Of a stretch of 64,000 nucleotides of DNA, positions 36,111 to 47,691 are shown in pieces. The first letter of the stretch is position 1. Every line of letters starts with the position of its first letter. The DNA comes from Chenopodium formosanum (Eukaryota > Streptophyta > Magnoliopsida > Caryophyllales > Amaranthaceae), in contig CM044876.1 in the NCBI GenBank assembly GCA_024500155.1, positions 7,197,001 to 7,261,000 on the forward strand, written 5' to 3'. The notes beneath the pieces are model-generated. The model was not told the origin of the DNA, did not search any database, and saw only the letters and a list, made by a program, of their open reading frames with translations. The position numbers and the translations under genes were made by a program.

Positions 36111-37492
36111 CAAAATTAGCAATACCATGTTGATATTAGAGAGTGATGCATGGTTATGTATTATTACTTTGTTTGTTTTTATGGTATGTAAGTTGAAGGG
36201 TCGGGAGTCGGGACCCTTCATGGATTAATTTAGCCCAAATTAGCAGGCCGGACAATTTGGGAGAATGGAGGAAAAGATAAAGGAATCTTCTCCCCAAGTT
36301 TCGTCCCTAGTGGAAATTGAACCTCAAATATCATGCTTAGAAGGTGTTCGTTCTCCTATCCACTAGATCAAGCTTAGTTTGGTGATTATGAATTGAGAAT
36401 TGTTGAGCGGAGAATATTAAAGAAGAGAGATATATTGATAAATGCCCCAGATTGTACCTTGTATGTAAGATATATTAGCTGCCAAATTCAAGATATCGAC
36501 CGGACATGTTTCTTATTTTTTACTCTTTGATAAATTAGGCCACGACCTTGTGAGAAAACCGTCTTGATATGTAGTAGGGTATTATTTGCATGGTTGGTTT
36601 AGTTTTGTTATGTTACATTGTGTTATTTGCTTATTTTAGAATTGAATTAGTATTATATTGATACATAAAGCTTGGAAAGTTGGAATATGTGTGTCCATCA
36701 GCCCATGGTTAGATAAAAGATTTGTATTATGATTATGTGGAAGGTGGTCAAGCCTCTTCTATTGATGTTGCCATAAGTTTCATATAGAGTACTCGATATG
36801 GATTAAACCACGTTTGGATACAAGCATTTAATATTAAACTAATTCAATACAATTTGACCTTTTTGACTCTAGCAAAAAGGAATACAACAATTAGGAATCG
36901 ATTTGATTCACAAATTCACAATATTCAGATTTTCTTGAACTCCATGACATTACCTTCTCTAGTTTTCCCTAATAAAAGCAAATATTTACGGGCATACAAT
37001 TCCGTGTCCAACAGTAAACAATAAACTAAAACATAAAATAAATCCTAACTATCCTAAAACAAACTATGTAGACAAAAGATAAATTTTCCTAATTTTTAAT
37101 TTTGTATTAAAAATAATTTAAGTACAGCAAATATAATTTTATTTCAGTAAAAATAATTTCAGTTAAGCAAAAATAAGGTGAAGAGAACGGGGCGTTATTG
37201 TAAAATTTGAGTATCTTTCACCAATTGACCAAACATATATGGAAATCTTTCACAATTTGCGTAGCTTAATAAAAATCAATGTTAGGAAATAAACTAAACT
37301 TATCAAATACTAACGAGATTTGTTGAGAAAAGATATGATGTAATCGTATCTTTTATTTATTTCTAATTTTTCTGCTTTCCTAATTAGATCAGATTTGTAA
37401 TTAGCAAACTGGATAGATTTTAGATATATAAGCAATCTAAAATTATTTAGGAAAGTAAAATATCCAAATTAATGTGAATTTCTAGGTTAACC
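36111..37492. other. spacer after PIN with an orphan F-box 3' flank
   Basis: It holds the PIN 3' UTR, then AT-rich DNA. The segment 36565-36645 resembles the 3' flanks of both F-box-like copies downstream (see findings). No gene is seen. Confidence 0.5.
36565..36645 (+). repeat. orphan copy of the F-box gene 3' flank
   Basis: The stretch from TAGTAGGGTATTATTTGC through TTACATTGTGTTATTTGC closely matches the DNA just after the stop of the two F-box/DUF295 copies (39230-39300 and 42833-42905). No coding part precedes it. It is therefore a relic of a third copy, or the remaining half of an unequal crossover. Confidence 0.65.
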
Positions 37493-37504
37493 TATATATA
37501 TAAG
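37493..37504 (+). promoter_or_regulatory. TATA-like word upstream of F-box copy 1
   Basis: TATATATATAAG, about 170 bp upstream of the ATG of the first F-box-like copy; it is positioned well for a promoter, but the gene is broken. Confidence 0.35.
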
Positions 37505-37675
37505 AGGGTTATTGTCTTATCAATTAATAATCGTATCAACTTAGGGCTTAAAGAAAATACTACGTATAAAAATTTCTATGCCTAATTTTTTTTTTTTTTT
37601 TTTGTGCCTGATTTATTAAATTGGTAAGTACGTTATTATTGTAATTTGTATTTTGTTTTTGATAATTTAGGGAGC

Positions 37676-39230
37676 ATGGAGGAGAAGGGTGCAGTAGTAG
37701 ATTTTTCCAAACTTTTAGATGAATTGTTGGTGCAAATAGCTGAAAAACACATTGTATCAGTGGAAGATTTCATCAATTTTTCACATGTTTGTCGTTCATG
37801 GCGTCGTGCTGCCAATGCTTGTGATATTGAGAAACTGAGCATAAAATGGGCGCGGCATCAGATGCCGTGGCTAATGCTAACTGATGGCGTTGATGGTCCT
37901 GAAGTACAATCCTTGTTTGCAAAAAAATTATCATTTAGCAATAATAATCAAGGGTTGGATTACTCAGACATTGACCCTCTTCGCTGTCAAAGAATTGAAG
38001 ACTGCTAAATTTGAAGAGTATTAGCAAGAGCTACGATTTTAACATTCCCGAAATGTACAAGAGGGCTTGTTGGGGTTCGCCTTATGGTTGGGTTATCACA
38101 TTAGGTGTTAATCAATCTATGCACTTATATAATCCTTTTACTAGAGACCGACTTCCCCTTCCTGATCTAAGGTCTTTCTGTGATAAAGAACTCGAGCGTG
38201 ATGATCAATATCATATCATGGATGGCCAGCATCTCTCTAAACCGGTCTTGCTTCGAGTTCCTAGCAAGTGTCGTAAGGTTGATAATGATGATGCTCGTGT
38301 TTGTGATGATTATGTTGATGATGATGATGGCGTATGGGTTGTGGTCATTATGCATAGCGATTTCAAGGTTTTAGCTACTGCAATGCCGGGAGACAAAGCT
38401 TGGACATTATTAGGAGGATGTCCCAGTTTCTCACAGTGAGAAACGAATTCGTTTCTCATGGTGGCATTTTTGTGAATAAATCAACAACTTTTTCAACTTT
38501 ATTCAACTGTGGAGCCCACAATATTGAAAAAGTTGTTGATTTATTCACGAAAATACCCCCATGAGAAACAAATTTCGTTTCTCACCATGAGAAACAGGGA
38601 ATTTCCCCATTATTAGTCAAGGCGGAGTGCCATCTTGAAAATTTGGTTATGCAAGATGTTTTCTATAGTCACCAAATGAGGTCATTGATTTTTGTTGATC
38701 GTGAAGGTAATTTGTTCTACTCCAACTTCCATGATATAGAACGCCCACAGAAGATAAAGCCTTAAATAGCCGGGCCTCCAAGCACAGAGCGAATAGGGGA
38801 CAAGGACAAATTATATACTCGATACATTATTGAGTCCAATAATGGCAGTATCCTATTAGTAAATAAAAAGACTATGATGGGTGAATCTTATGACTATCAT
38901 ACTTGTAGTTTTAGTGTCTACAAGCTTGATGAATCCACAAAAAGTTGGGAGGAGGTGAAAGATTTGCAAGGTTTTTGTCTGTTTTTGGGTCCTAATGTAA
39001 GCATGTCTATCAACGCTCAAATTGCTGGCTGCCGAAGCAATTGTATATACTTTTGTGATGATCTTCGAACATTTTATTATGGTACTAAAATCAATTATGT
39101 CGGAGGGCATGACATGGGTGTATATTCCATGGATGATGGGACGATCCAACCTTTTTACACAGGTGATCATTCAAGGTCATCTCATTGTTGTCCATTTTGG
39201 TTATCTCCTATGCTTGTGAAAAGTTCTTAG
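37676..39230 (+). pseudogene. F-box/DUF295 gene, copy 1, broken and split by a MITE
   Basis: The reading frame starts MEEKGAVVDFSKLLDELL and shows an F-box-like N-terminus (ISxxDFINFSHVCRSWRRAA), then the DUF295 region with the RACWGSPYGWVITLG core and the C-terminal SMDDGTIQPFYTGD motif. Breaks: a frameshift at about 37997-38010 relative to copy 2; a 194 bp Mutator-type insertion at 38414-38607; a TAA in frame at 38763-38765, where copy 2 has TAT; and a disrupted stretch around 38617-38640. Family proteins are SCF substrate receptors of the SKIP23/KIB type with a beta-propeller-like DUF295 domain. The copy shares its 5' flank with copy 2, so it arose by tandem duplication. The upstream 'aatttag' could be a leader-intron acceptor. 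Confidence 0.85.
38414..38607. mobile_element. Mutator-type MITE inside F-box copy 1
   Basis: A 194 bp element with arms of about 75 bp: the left arm includes GTTTCTCACAGTGAGAAACG and AATAAATCAACAACTTTTTC, and the right arm is their inverse. It is flanked by an exact 9 bp duplication CATTATTAG (38405-38413 and 38608-38616). A 9 bp duplication with long inverted arms is typical of Mutator-like elements. Each arm also contains an inner palindrome around GTTTCTCA. Confidence 0.88.
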
Positions 39231-39365
39231 TAGGGTGTTATTTGAGTGGGTAGTTTAGCTTGTTAAGCTACATTGTGTCATTTGCTTATTTTAAAAATGA
39301 TTTTGTGCATTACATTCAATTATTCAAAAAGGAAATATTTTGAGCTTGTCATATGTTTATTGCTA

Positions 39366-39487
39366 CCCCGTTCCTGAAAATTAGATTCTTCTTATTATTC
39401 ATAGCCGAAAATATTCATAGTCAAAGATATTCATTGAAGATCGCGCAAATGCAAAGTGATGAGTCAAACTTTTAGGAACAGAAGAAG
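39366..39487. mobile_element. Stowaway-like MITE
   Basis: About 122 bp with imperfect inverted ends CCCCGTTCCTGAAAATTAGA and the inverse of CTTCTTCTGTTCCTAAAA; TA flanks at 39364-39365 and 39488-39489. Confidence 0.55.
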
Positions 39488-40639
39488 TACTTTAATTGTG
39501 GGTTAAATATATAACGAATACTTCGAATTATAGACTATAAAGTATGTGGTGAAGTTAACTTACATGACTTGTAATTTTATAATTATGTTATAATCAAACC
39601 GACCTTACACCATTTTTCATTGTAAAATTGCATCTTTTAGTGGGTCAAACCCCATTAGAAGTATTTTGAATGGAGATTCTCTTTTACTCCTCAACTCCCA
39701 AATGGCTTAGTCCATCAACCCCGAACCTGATAGGCCCCTTCCTCTTACCAAACCTATATACCAAAAAAAAAAAAAAAAAAAAAAAAAAACTCAATCACTG
39801 AATTAACACATGGCAAAATTGTACAAGTATATCTGAAGTACTCCACGTATTGTAGAAGTTACAATGCAACAAATGTCTATCGTCAAAATAATATACAACA
39901 AAGGTTGTGGCTTGTGGGTAGTTCATTTCTTCTTATTGAATTTCTGGCATGTGTAGGATATGGTGTGCATCAGTGCATGTATTCTACTGCATTCTCTTCT
40001 TTGCTTATTACTGAGATCGTCGAATGTTGACTACTGGTTAATAGTTTATTGAAAAGTAATGAATGTGAGAGAAAAGATATAATAACAAAATACTCGTAGT
40101 TGTAGATTTGGGTAGGAACCATAAGAGGAGAGATATATAATATTTTAATAAAGTTTTTTGCCAGAAAAGGAAATGTAACACTTATTAAAACATAAGACCA
40201 TAAGTGTAACACTTGTTAACATGAAGGGAGTAATTATTATTATAAAAACATAATTCAACTTCTTTATAAAAACTAATCTTGTTATTATTAATTTCCACTG
40301 AGGTGAACCATCCAATTGAAAACACTTTTTTTTGTTGATTTCGTAAGACTCTTAACCCCTATTACCCCCTGTTGTGACCACTCCATGCAATTGACTGGCC
40401 ATATATAAAAACTTGTGTTTGACAAAAATCAATTTTAATCGACAAAAGTTATTAATTACAAAGAGGAAAAAAAAAACAATAAAAAAGTTTTAATTAGGGA
40501 AAATCATATTTGATATAAATAAGCTTCAGTAACTACACATCAATTTTATCAAATGTCCAATTTGAAATCAAATAATAATATTAGTAATAAAAAAACATGA
40601 TAGTGAAGCTAGCTACAAAATATACTAGTATAAAATTTT

Positions 40640-40752
40640 GATATATATATTTTTTGGTGTTTAGAGAGCCACAAGGGCGGATGATGGGAATCGATCCCAA
40701 GATCTCTTGGAACCGGGAGGGAGCTCTAACCACTTGAGCTATATATATGAGA
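40640..40752 (-). mobile_element. tRNA-derived SINE
   Basis: On the minus strand the sequence reads from about 40748 downward TAGCTCAAGTGGTTAG (an RNA polymerase III box A) and, about 35 bp later, GGGATCGATTCCC (box B-like), then CGCCCTTGTGGCTCTC and a short A-rich end. ATATATAT words occur on both sides (about 40642 and 40741), consistent with a target duplication. The head resembles plant tRNA-derived SINEs. A complete tRNA cloverleaf is not evident, so this is not a tRNA gene. Confidence 0.7.
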
Positions 40753-41478
40753 GGGTTTAAAATTACAAGTAGTTTATTCTTGGTGAGATGACAATCAAGT
40801 GGGGTAAATTGATTAAAAAAAAGAGAAAAAATAAAAAAAAAAACTTTAAAATAATTAATTTTAATAAACTGAAATTAATTTTGCTGATCTAAATTGAAAT
40901 TATTTTTATTTAAATGAAATTATTTTTTTACTATATAATTATTTTAAAAGTCAAGTGAACAAGGCCAAATAAACCTACAACAAATAATTTAGCAAATTTA
41001 ATTATGTATACTGTGATGTGATATTATGAGAATATTATCATATGAGATATCACAAATATCTTAATAATAATACTAGCAAGCGGAGGTAGCGTCTGCGCAA
41101 TCACAAGGTTAGCCCTTTTTAGTTTTTACGTTATTATATATTTTTTTTTAAAGGCAACGTTTTTATAATTAATAATGCCTAATTGCTGATTTAATTTGTA
41201 TGGTTTACTGATTAAATTTAAATCAAGATTGATATAATACATCCAGATTATGAATTTACTGTAAAATTTTAGCATCTTTTTTAATTCACATTGTGTCACG
41301 TAATTTGAGTATCGATATTTAACTTAGGGTTTCAAAAAAAAAAAAAAAAAAGTTCTATGCCTAAAATTGTTTTGCCTGATTTATTAAAATTGGTTAGTTA
41401 TTTCTTCATTCAATTCAATCTGATATTTTTGTAATTGATTTATTGTAATTTGTTTTTAGTTTTTGGTAATTTAGGAAC

Positions 41479-42822
41479 ATGGAAGAAAAGGGTGCAGTAG
41501 TAGATTACTCCAAACTTTTAGATGAATTGTTGATACGAATTGTTGAAAACCACATTGTATCAGTCATAGATTTCATCAATTTCTCGTGTGTTTGTCATTC
41601 ATGGCGTCGAGCTACCAATGCTTGTGATACCGCGAATTTGAGAACAAAATGGACGCGGCATCAGATGCCGTGCCTAATGCTAACTGATGGCATAGACGGT
41701 CCTGAAGTACAATCCAAGATTAGAGTTGGTACAACTTGTCCTTCCGATAAAGCTGGGAGAACTTTAAGTAAACGCGAATTGAGATTGTATTATTCAAGTA
41801 TTGACCCTCTTTGTTGTCAAAGAAGTCTGCTGAATTTGAGCTGGAATAGGAACAGGAGTTCTGATTTTAACCTCCCTGAAATGTGTGGGAGGGCTTGTTG
41901 GGGTTCGCCTTATGGTTGGGTTGTCACATTAGGTGTTGATCGAGAGGTACATGTTTAATCCTTTTACTAGGTCTCGGCTACCCCTTCCTTGTCAATCGAC
42001 TTTCCATCATTATTGTGGTCATGTAGACATATATGGCCCTGTTCTTTCTAGAGTGGTCTTGCTTCGAGTTCCTAGCAATTCAAGTATCGTGGTGTTGATA
42101 GTGATCCTCGGGTTTTTGATAATTATAATAATGATGATGATGGCATATGGCTTGTGGTTGTTATTTATAACCACCTTGTAGGTGTAGCAATGCCGGGAGA
42201 CAATGCTTGGACAATATTATCTGGTTTTCTTGCAACAAGTAGTTGTACTTCACCTATGCAAGATGTTTTCTATAGTCACCAAATGAGGTCATTGATTTTT
42301 GTTGATGGCGAAGCTAACTTGTGCTACTCCGACCTCCATGATCCAAAACACCCACATAAGATACAGCCTTATGTGGCCGGGCCTCCAATCACAGAGCAAA
42401 TAGGGGACAAGTACAAGTGGTTCACTCGATATATTATCGAGTCCAATGGCAATATTCTTATAGTAAATAAGAAAACTTTGATTAGGAAAACTTGTGAGTA
42501 TCATACTTGTAATTTTAGTGTCTACAAGCTTGATGAATCCACGAAAAGTTGGGAGGAGGTGAAAGATTTGCAGGGTGTTTCTCTGTTTTTGGGCCTTAAT
42601 GTAAGCATGTCTATCAATGCTAAAGATGCTGGTTGTCGAAGCAATTGTATATACTTTTGTGATGATCTTCGAGCATTTTATTATGGTTTTAAAATCAGTT
42701 ATGTCGGAGGGCATGACATGGGTGTATATTCTATGGATGATGGGACGATCCAACCTTTGTACACAGGTGATCATTCAAGGTCATCTCACTGTTGCCCATT
42801 TTGGTTATCTCCTATGCTATGA
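41479..42822 (+). pseudogene. F-box/DUF295 gene, copy 2, two compensating frameshifts
   Basis: A close paralog of copy 1 starting MEEKGAVVDYSKLLDELL. Residues 1-150 read in frame 1 (F-box-like start, RACWGSPYGWVVTLG). A 2 bp deletion at about 41950 (relative to copy 1) moves the frame, and a net 5 bp insertion at about 42076-42084 moves it back. From there the frame stays open to 42822 (AMPGDNAWTIL, then SMDDGTIQPLYTGD and PFWLSPML). The out-of-frame window is about 44 codons and contains the LLRVPSN core of the family, still readable in the shifted frame. Either it is a recent pseudogene or there are sequencing errors. Confirming transcripts would decide. A family substrate-receptor role is inferred for intact relatives only. 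Confidence 0.75.
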
Positions 42823-42839
42823 TAAGTTGTTCTTAGTAG

Positions 42840-45800
42840 GGTATTATATATTTGTGTTGCTAGTTTTGTTTTGTTATGGTGCATTGTGTTATTTGCTTAA
42901 TTTACCTTCAAAATGTCGGTGTAACTGATACAAACAGCAGAAAATTTAGACAGTGATAAGCTGCTTAATTTATGATAACTCCAATATCTTAAAGGATTAT
43001 AATTTGATGGAGACAATGTTAGCTCGATCTTATATAAGCTCAATCTCCTTTTAGAGAAAGATTGATATAATAACATCCGCTTGATGGCGTGATGCATGGT
43101 ACGTAGAAATTGCTCTATATCGCTAAGCAGCAAGTATAATGCAGCTTGCCTAGACATGCCTGGCCTGATGGCGTGTAGCAAGGTATATGGACGTACGAGG
43201 CGAAGAAGCAGAAAAATGGCGGCAGTCTTCTCAACATACTTCAATTCTTTCTTGGTACATTTCTCTTCGTTCCAATTTTCTCATTGAATATAATTCGTTA
43301 ATTCCTTCCTCTCTAGTACATATCTCTTCCCTTTCTTTTCCCATTTACCTATACATTAGTCTAAATTAACCGTAGAAACTTTTTGGGCATAGAATCAACT
43401 TTTCTTTTACTAAAATTGTACGTGACTTATATTTTATATGCTTAATTATTTTAATTTGTGTTTGGGCATAGGTTTGTTTTTGTTCATCAATTGTGATAAT
43501 CTTATGTGATCTTGTGTAACAATTGCATTTGACAGCCTTTAACGTTAGTTTAGTGCTTAATGTGTTCATTGTACTAGTATGTTGTTTAGGGTATGGTAAT
43601 GGTATGTTCGTTGTTGTCTCTTAAATTATTGGTTACATTACATGTACAAATTATCTCCTACGGAGTATATTTGCTTAGGCTATGTAGGGCTGGTTATCCA
43701 ATATAGCTTGCGGCATTTAATTTCTATCTGACTTAATTGGGAACTAACGATTTTTGTTAACACTATATATATTGATTATGTGAAATTATACATAGGAAGT
43801 AAGAAGAGTCTTTCTAAATAGGACAAGGGACGAGTGCATGATAGACTTAATAGGGAGACAACGAAGGGGGGAAGACAAAGAATTGAAGGTGTAACAAAGA
43901 CATGAATTAGAGAAGCGTGATTTTATTTATTTACGGTGGCTTTTTCTAATCGAAAGAACAATCATAAAGAGTTTTGTACAAAGATGAACAAGCTAAGGGT
44001 GGGGGGGGGGGAATAAGGGATGGTTTAAAGCACCATTTGTTTTATCTTAACACCTTTATGTTCATTTGATCATACTTCTACCATTTTCATTTCTAAAGTG
44101 TGGTTTTGCTGCTTGATATCAATAATGCATAGGGTTTATTGGTTTAGCATTATACACATTACATACATAATTGGAAAATCGAGGAATGTCTTAGATGCAT
44201 ATGTGAGGATAAATGTGGAGGAAAGAAGGCAAAGTCAAATGTGATGAGATATATACGTCGTTTAGCATAGCAAGAGATAGAAATTTGTGGGAAAAACAGC
44301 TTGCCAAATATTCTTAGTTTGATTTTTAAGTGTTATTTTGCTTGCTTCCCCTCTCTATTTATAGGTCGATTACTAAGAAATAAGTAATGTTGTTAGGATT
44401 GAAATGACATGCTGGATCAATGAATTAAGGAAGTAGGATTGAATCGTAAGATCCACATCTTTAAAATATAGGAGTAATAAAAAGGTTACTACGAGTACAT
44501 GACTAGATGCACACACCACGGTATGTGGTCGCCAATTGCAGCCGGCAACTCCGCAAGGACTTGGCCAAACTGATAAGAAACATATACATCTAATAAGCAC
44601 CCTTTCACTATCTGCATGGGGTAATATTCCCTCGGAATTGCACTCTTTTAGATGTCATGCATTTGACCTAGCCACGAAAATCGATAATTTTATTAGACAT
44701 TAAAACTATAGAATTACTAATCTTGGAAAAAAAAATATACATAAATGATATATTATATGGTTTGTATATTATACAAAAAATTATTAAAATTGGATGTGTA
44801 GCTTGAACAATGAACATGCAATGTGTCTCATGCTGCCATTTTATTGAAACTTTCCATGCTCTTATAAGTTATATACTAATAACTTAATAAGTAATGAGTT
44901 TAATTCCTAGACATATAATTGTGCGTGTCATGAAGAAGTTGCATGCCGAAGCCATGTGGCAACCTTTAAGTGGTAGAGCACGACCAATCGAAAGGTGCCA
45001 AGTCTACTTAATTAATCTTATTGAATATTAATGATTTTTCTAATGATTTCTAACTAATCAACTTGTTTAAGTAGTGTTTTTAATGAATAACACTTGTACT
45101 TAACGTTGGACCACATGCCAACAAAATTAGGATGTGGGCCAACTAACCAAAAAAATCGATAGGGATGTACGTTGAAAGCACTAATTTTGTGCTTATTTGA
45201 AAAATTCTTCTTTAATAAAGAAGAAAATTAAAGCATCCCTTAATTAAAAAAAATTGAAGGGGAAAGTTCCCTTTTGTTTGATATTACTCCCATAAAATTG
45301 TACGGACAATGTCCCTCCACGCATTTGGCTAATCCTACATTGCATATATGGTTTAAAATTATATCTATTTTACTATAGATATAAGCGGATCGCATCTAAA
45401 AAAGTCTACATGTATGTTGCAATCAAGCCATAGAAAATTGAGAGTTATCCAATCATATCAGTTTGAACATGCCATAAATTATCGAAGTATTTGTACTCCG
45501 TGTCTCAAATTAGTTGTCTTAATTGATTTCTAATATAATCATGACACATATTTGACCATTCGAATAGTTAATTACGTTTTTGTATTATAGAAATTAAATT
45601 AATATTTTGAAAATACACCTTCACTCGAATTCATCAAGATATATATTAATTGAATGAAATTGTTGTTTGGGTTAGGCTACACGTAACTAGATCAATTTTA
45701 TAAGTGATGCATTGAAGTAATCTATATAATTAAGGTGTTTGTATACAAACAATATATACCGTTTATGGTTTATCCGTTTTTCGTATAGTGGCATGGTAAT

Positions 45801-46300
45801 CACCAAGATATCTAATGTTGTCGACTTGTCGTTATTCAGCTTAGCTATAGTACAATAGTACAATAACACTCTGTCCTTTACACTCTAACTAAAACTAATG
45901 AAACAATTCAATAATATTGATCTAATATGTTTTAGAATTTTTATTTTCTAGTGTGAAACAAAAAAAACAAGAATTTTATTTAAGTGACATTGACTCAGAA
46001 TAAAGAGAACACCCTTCCATGTTGCGGTGAATTTGACACAAATGGAATACATAAATTGTTATAATAAATAGAAAGTTCTACTAAAAAAAAAATATGAACG
46101 CTTCAAGTCAAAATATTACTAAAATGATATCATTGATCATGTCACAAGAAATTAGTATAATGTTTTTATGAACATTCAACATATAATACAATACAATTAT
46201 ATGTACAATTAGAGTGATATGGACCGGTGGAATATTTATGACTTATATGTGATGATTAATTAATAAATTAGTGTAAAATTAATCAATTATTAGTCTACAT
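42840..46300. other. intergenic spacer, 3.5 kb, no gene seen
   Basis: The left end (to about 42910) is the F-box 3' flank. The remainder is AT-rich with short frames that lack family features, a G run at 44001-44011 and several single MITE-like ends. No RNA gene or complete element is recognised. Confidence 0.5.
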
Positions 46301-46311
46301 AAACTTGTGTG

Positions 46312-46322
46312 TATATATATAT
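46312..46322 (+). promoter_or_regulatory. TATA box of the GST gene
   Basis: TATATATATAT about 85 bp before the start codon, followed by a plausible leader. The spacing fits a short 5' UTR of about 50-60 bases. Confidence 0.5.
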
Positions 46323-46402
46323 GGTCTAAGAAAATGATCCTAGCCTAATCTAAAACTTGAAATTTTCGAGGAATAATTGAAGAAAAGTCGAAAATTTGAT
46401 CG

Positions 46403-46818
46403 ATGATTATGGCGGCTATGGATCCAGAAATGAAGCTGCTAGGATTATGGTGCAGCCCTTTTAGTAAAAGAGTAGAGATTGCTTTGTGTTTGAAAGGTCT
46501 ACCATATGATTACATTGAAGAAGATATTCAGAACAAAAGTCCTGAGCTTCTTAAGAACAATCCTGTTCATAAAAAGGTTCCTGTTCTTGTCCGTGATGGT
46601 AAGCCAATCGCGGAGTCACTAGTCATCTTGGAGTACATTGATGAGATGTGGAATGACAAACCCTCCATCTTGCCTGAACAACCTTATGAACGAGCTATGG
46701 CGCGATTTTGGGCTAGATTTATTGATGAGAAGGTAACATATTACATATGCTGTCATATATATTATGTTCCATTCATTCATTCTCCTTTTCTTTAGTCTTG
46801 GATATTAAACAAAAATCA

Positions 46819-46855
<37 letters not shown>

Positions 46856-47691
46856 ACAAGAAGTCCTAAAAAAGAAAAAAAAACACACTTAAACTAGAAG
46901 GACCAACTAAGCAATTGTCGACGACGAGCCTGAGTAGCCAACCATCTTATTTGATTAAGGGAAATTGGAATTTAAGGAAATGTAGCTCATTTCAAGATTG
47001 ATTGATTCTATGTTCATATGAAAGATACATGCATTTCAAAATATTTACAAATTGGATTATTCAATTTTGTGTAGAAATTTTTGATTAAAAAAAATGTAAC
47101 TCAAATGGTCTTGTAGAACACAATCTTAGCACTAAGCACATGTTTATCAAGCAATATGAAATGAAGTATAAGTCTTGTGTTTTAATTTCTGTATATTACA
47201 TGATTTACATCTTTTAAGATGTAAAAAGGTATTTTTGTATATTTTTTAGACTAGAATTGTTGGATGAAATTAATGAAATTTGTTGTTCATATATCTAGTG
47301 CCTCCCTTCAATTTGGAAAGCCTTTTGGGGACCCGAAAATGAACAAGTTAAAGCAGAAAAGGAAGCGCGTGACAATTTGAATGCATTGGAAAAGGAACTC
47401 AAAGGGAAGAAATTCTTTGGAGGAACAAGCATAGGTTATCTTGACATAGTTGCAAACTTCATTGCATATTGGCTTGACGCCATTCAAAAGGCGGCCGGAA
47501 AGAAAATACTCACAAAAGAGTCATTCCCATTGCTAAGCAAATGGAAAGATGATTTTATTGCCTGCAAAGTCATAAAAGAAAATCTTCCCCCTTGGGAACG
47601 ACTCGTTGCTTACTACCAAATTCGCATTGAAGCTGCTAAGGCTTCTAAGTATGAAGAAAACAACATGACTAATCGACGAGCAAGCAATTAG
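46403..47691 (+). CDS. GSTU: tau-class glutathione S-transferase
   Basis: Two exons, 46403-46732 and 47299-47691, joined in phase 0; 240 aa. The single intron after the DEK codons is where plant GSTU genes have theirs. The N-terminal thioredoxin-like domain carries WCSPFSKRVEIAL with the likely catalytic Ser18, KVPVL near residue 58 and the glutathione gamma-glutamyl-binding E71-S72 (PIAESLVILEYID). The C-terminal all-helical domain includes FFGGTSIGYLDIVANF and the W-rich PPWERLVAYYQ tail. Tau GSTs conjugate glutathione to hydrophobic xenobiotics and stress metabolites in the cytosol. Possible starts are M1, M3 (46409) and M6 (46418); a start at MDPEMK would give the more usual 235 aa. Confidence 0.92.
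46821..46940 (-). mobile_element. retroposon 3' tail in the GST intron
   Basis: A run of about 33 T (46821-46853) on the plus strand; read on the minus strand it is a poly-A tail preceded by TTTTTTAGGACTTCTTGTC and, further upstream, a GTTGGTCCTTCTAGTTT word. This looks like the 3' end of a LINE or SINE inserted in antisense. The other end is not identified. Confidence 0.5.

Larger units (their letters stand above)
39231..41478. other. spacer between F-box copies
   Basis: AT-rich DNA with a Stowaway-like element (39366-39487), a poly-A run (39763-39789), a tRNA-derived SINE (about 40640-40752) and, at the right end, the duplicated 5' flank of copy 2 (from about 41330, poly-A then ttctatgcctaaaattg, matching 37570-37620). 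No functional gene is seen. Confidence 0.55.

Noticed and set aside
40678..40750. tRNA gene on the minus strand
   Set aside because: Only box A and box B are recognisable. A complete acceptor stem and cloverleaf cannot be formed, and the right context for a SINE is present.
42897..43287. Overlapping short frames at 42897-43244 (minus) and 43096-43287 (plus) as exons
   Set aside because: No family features, no convincing splice sites and no homology I recognise; treated as chance frames after the F-box copy.
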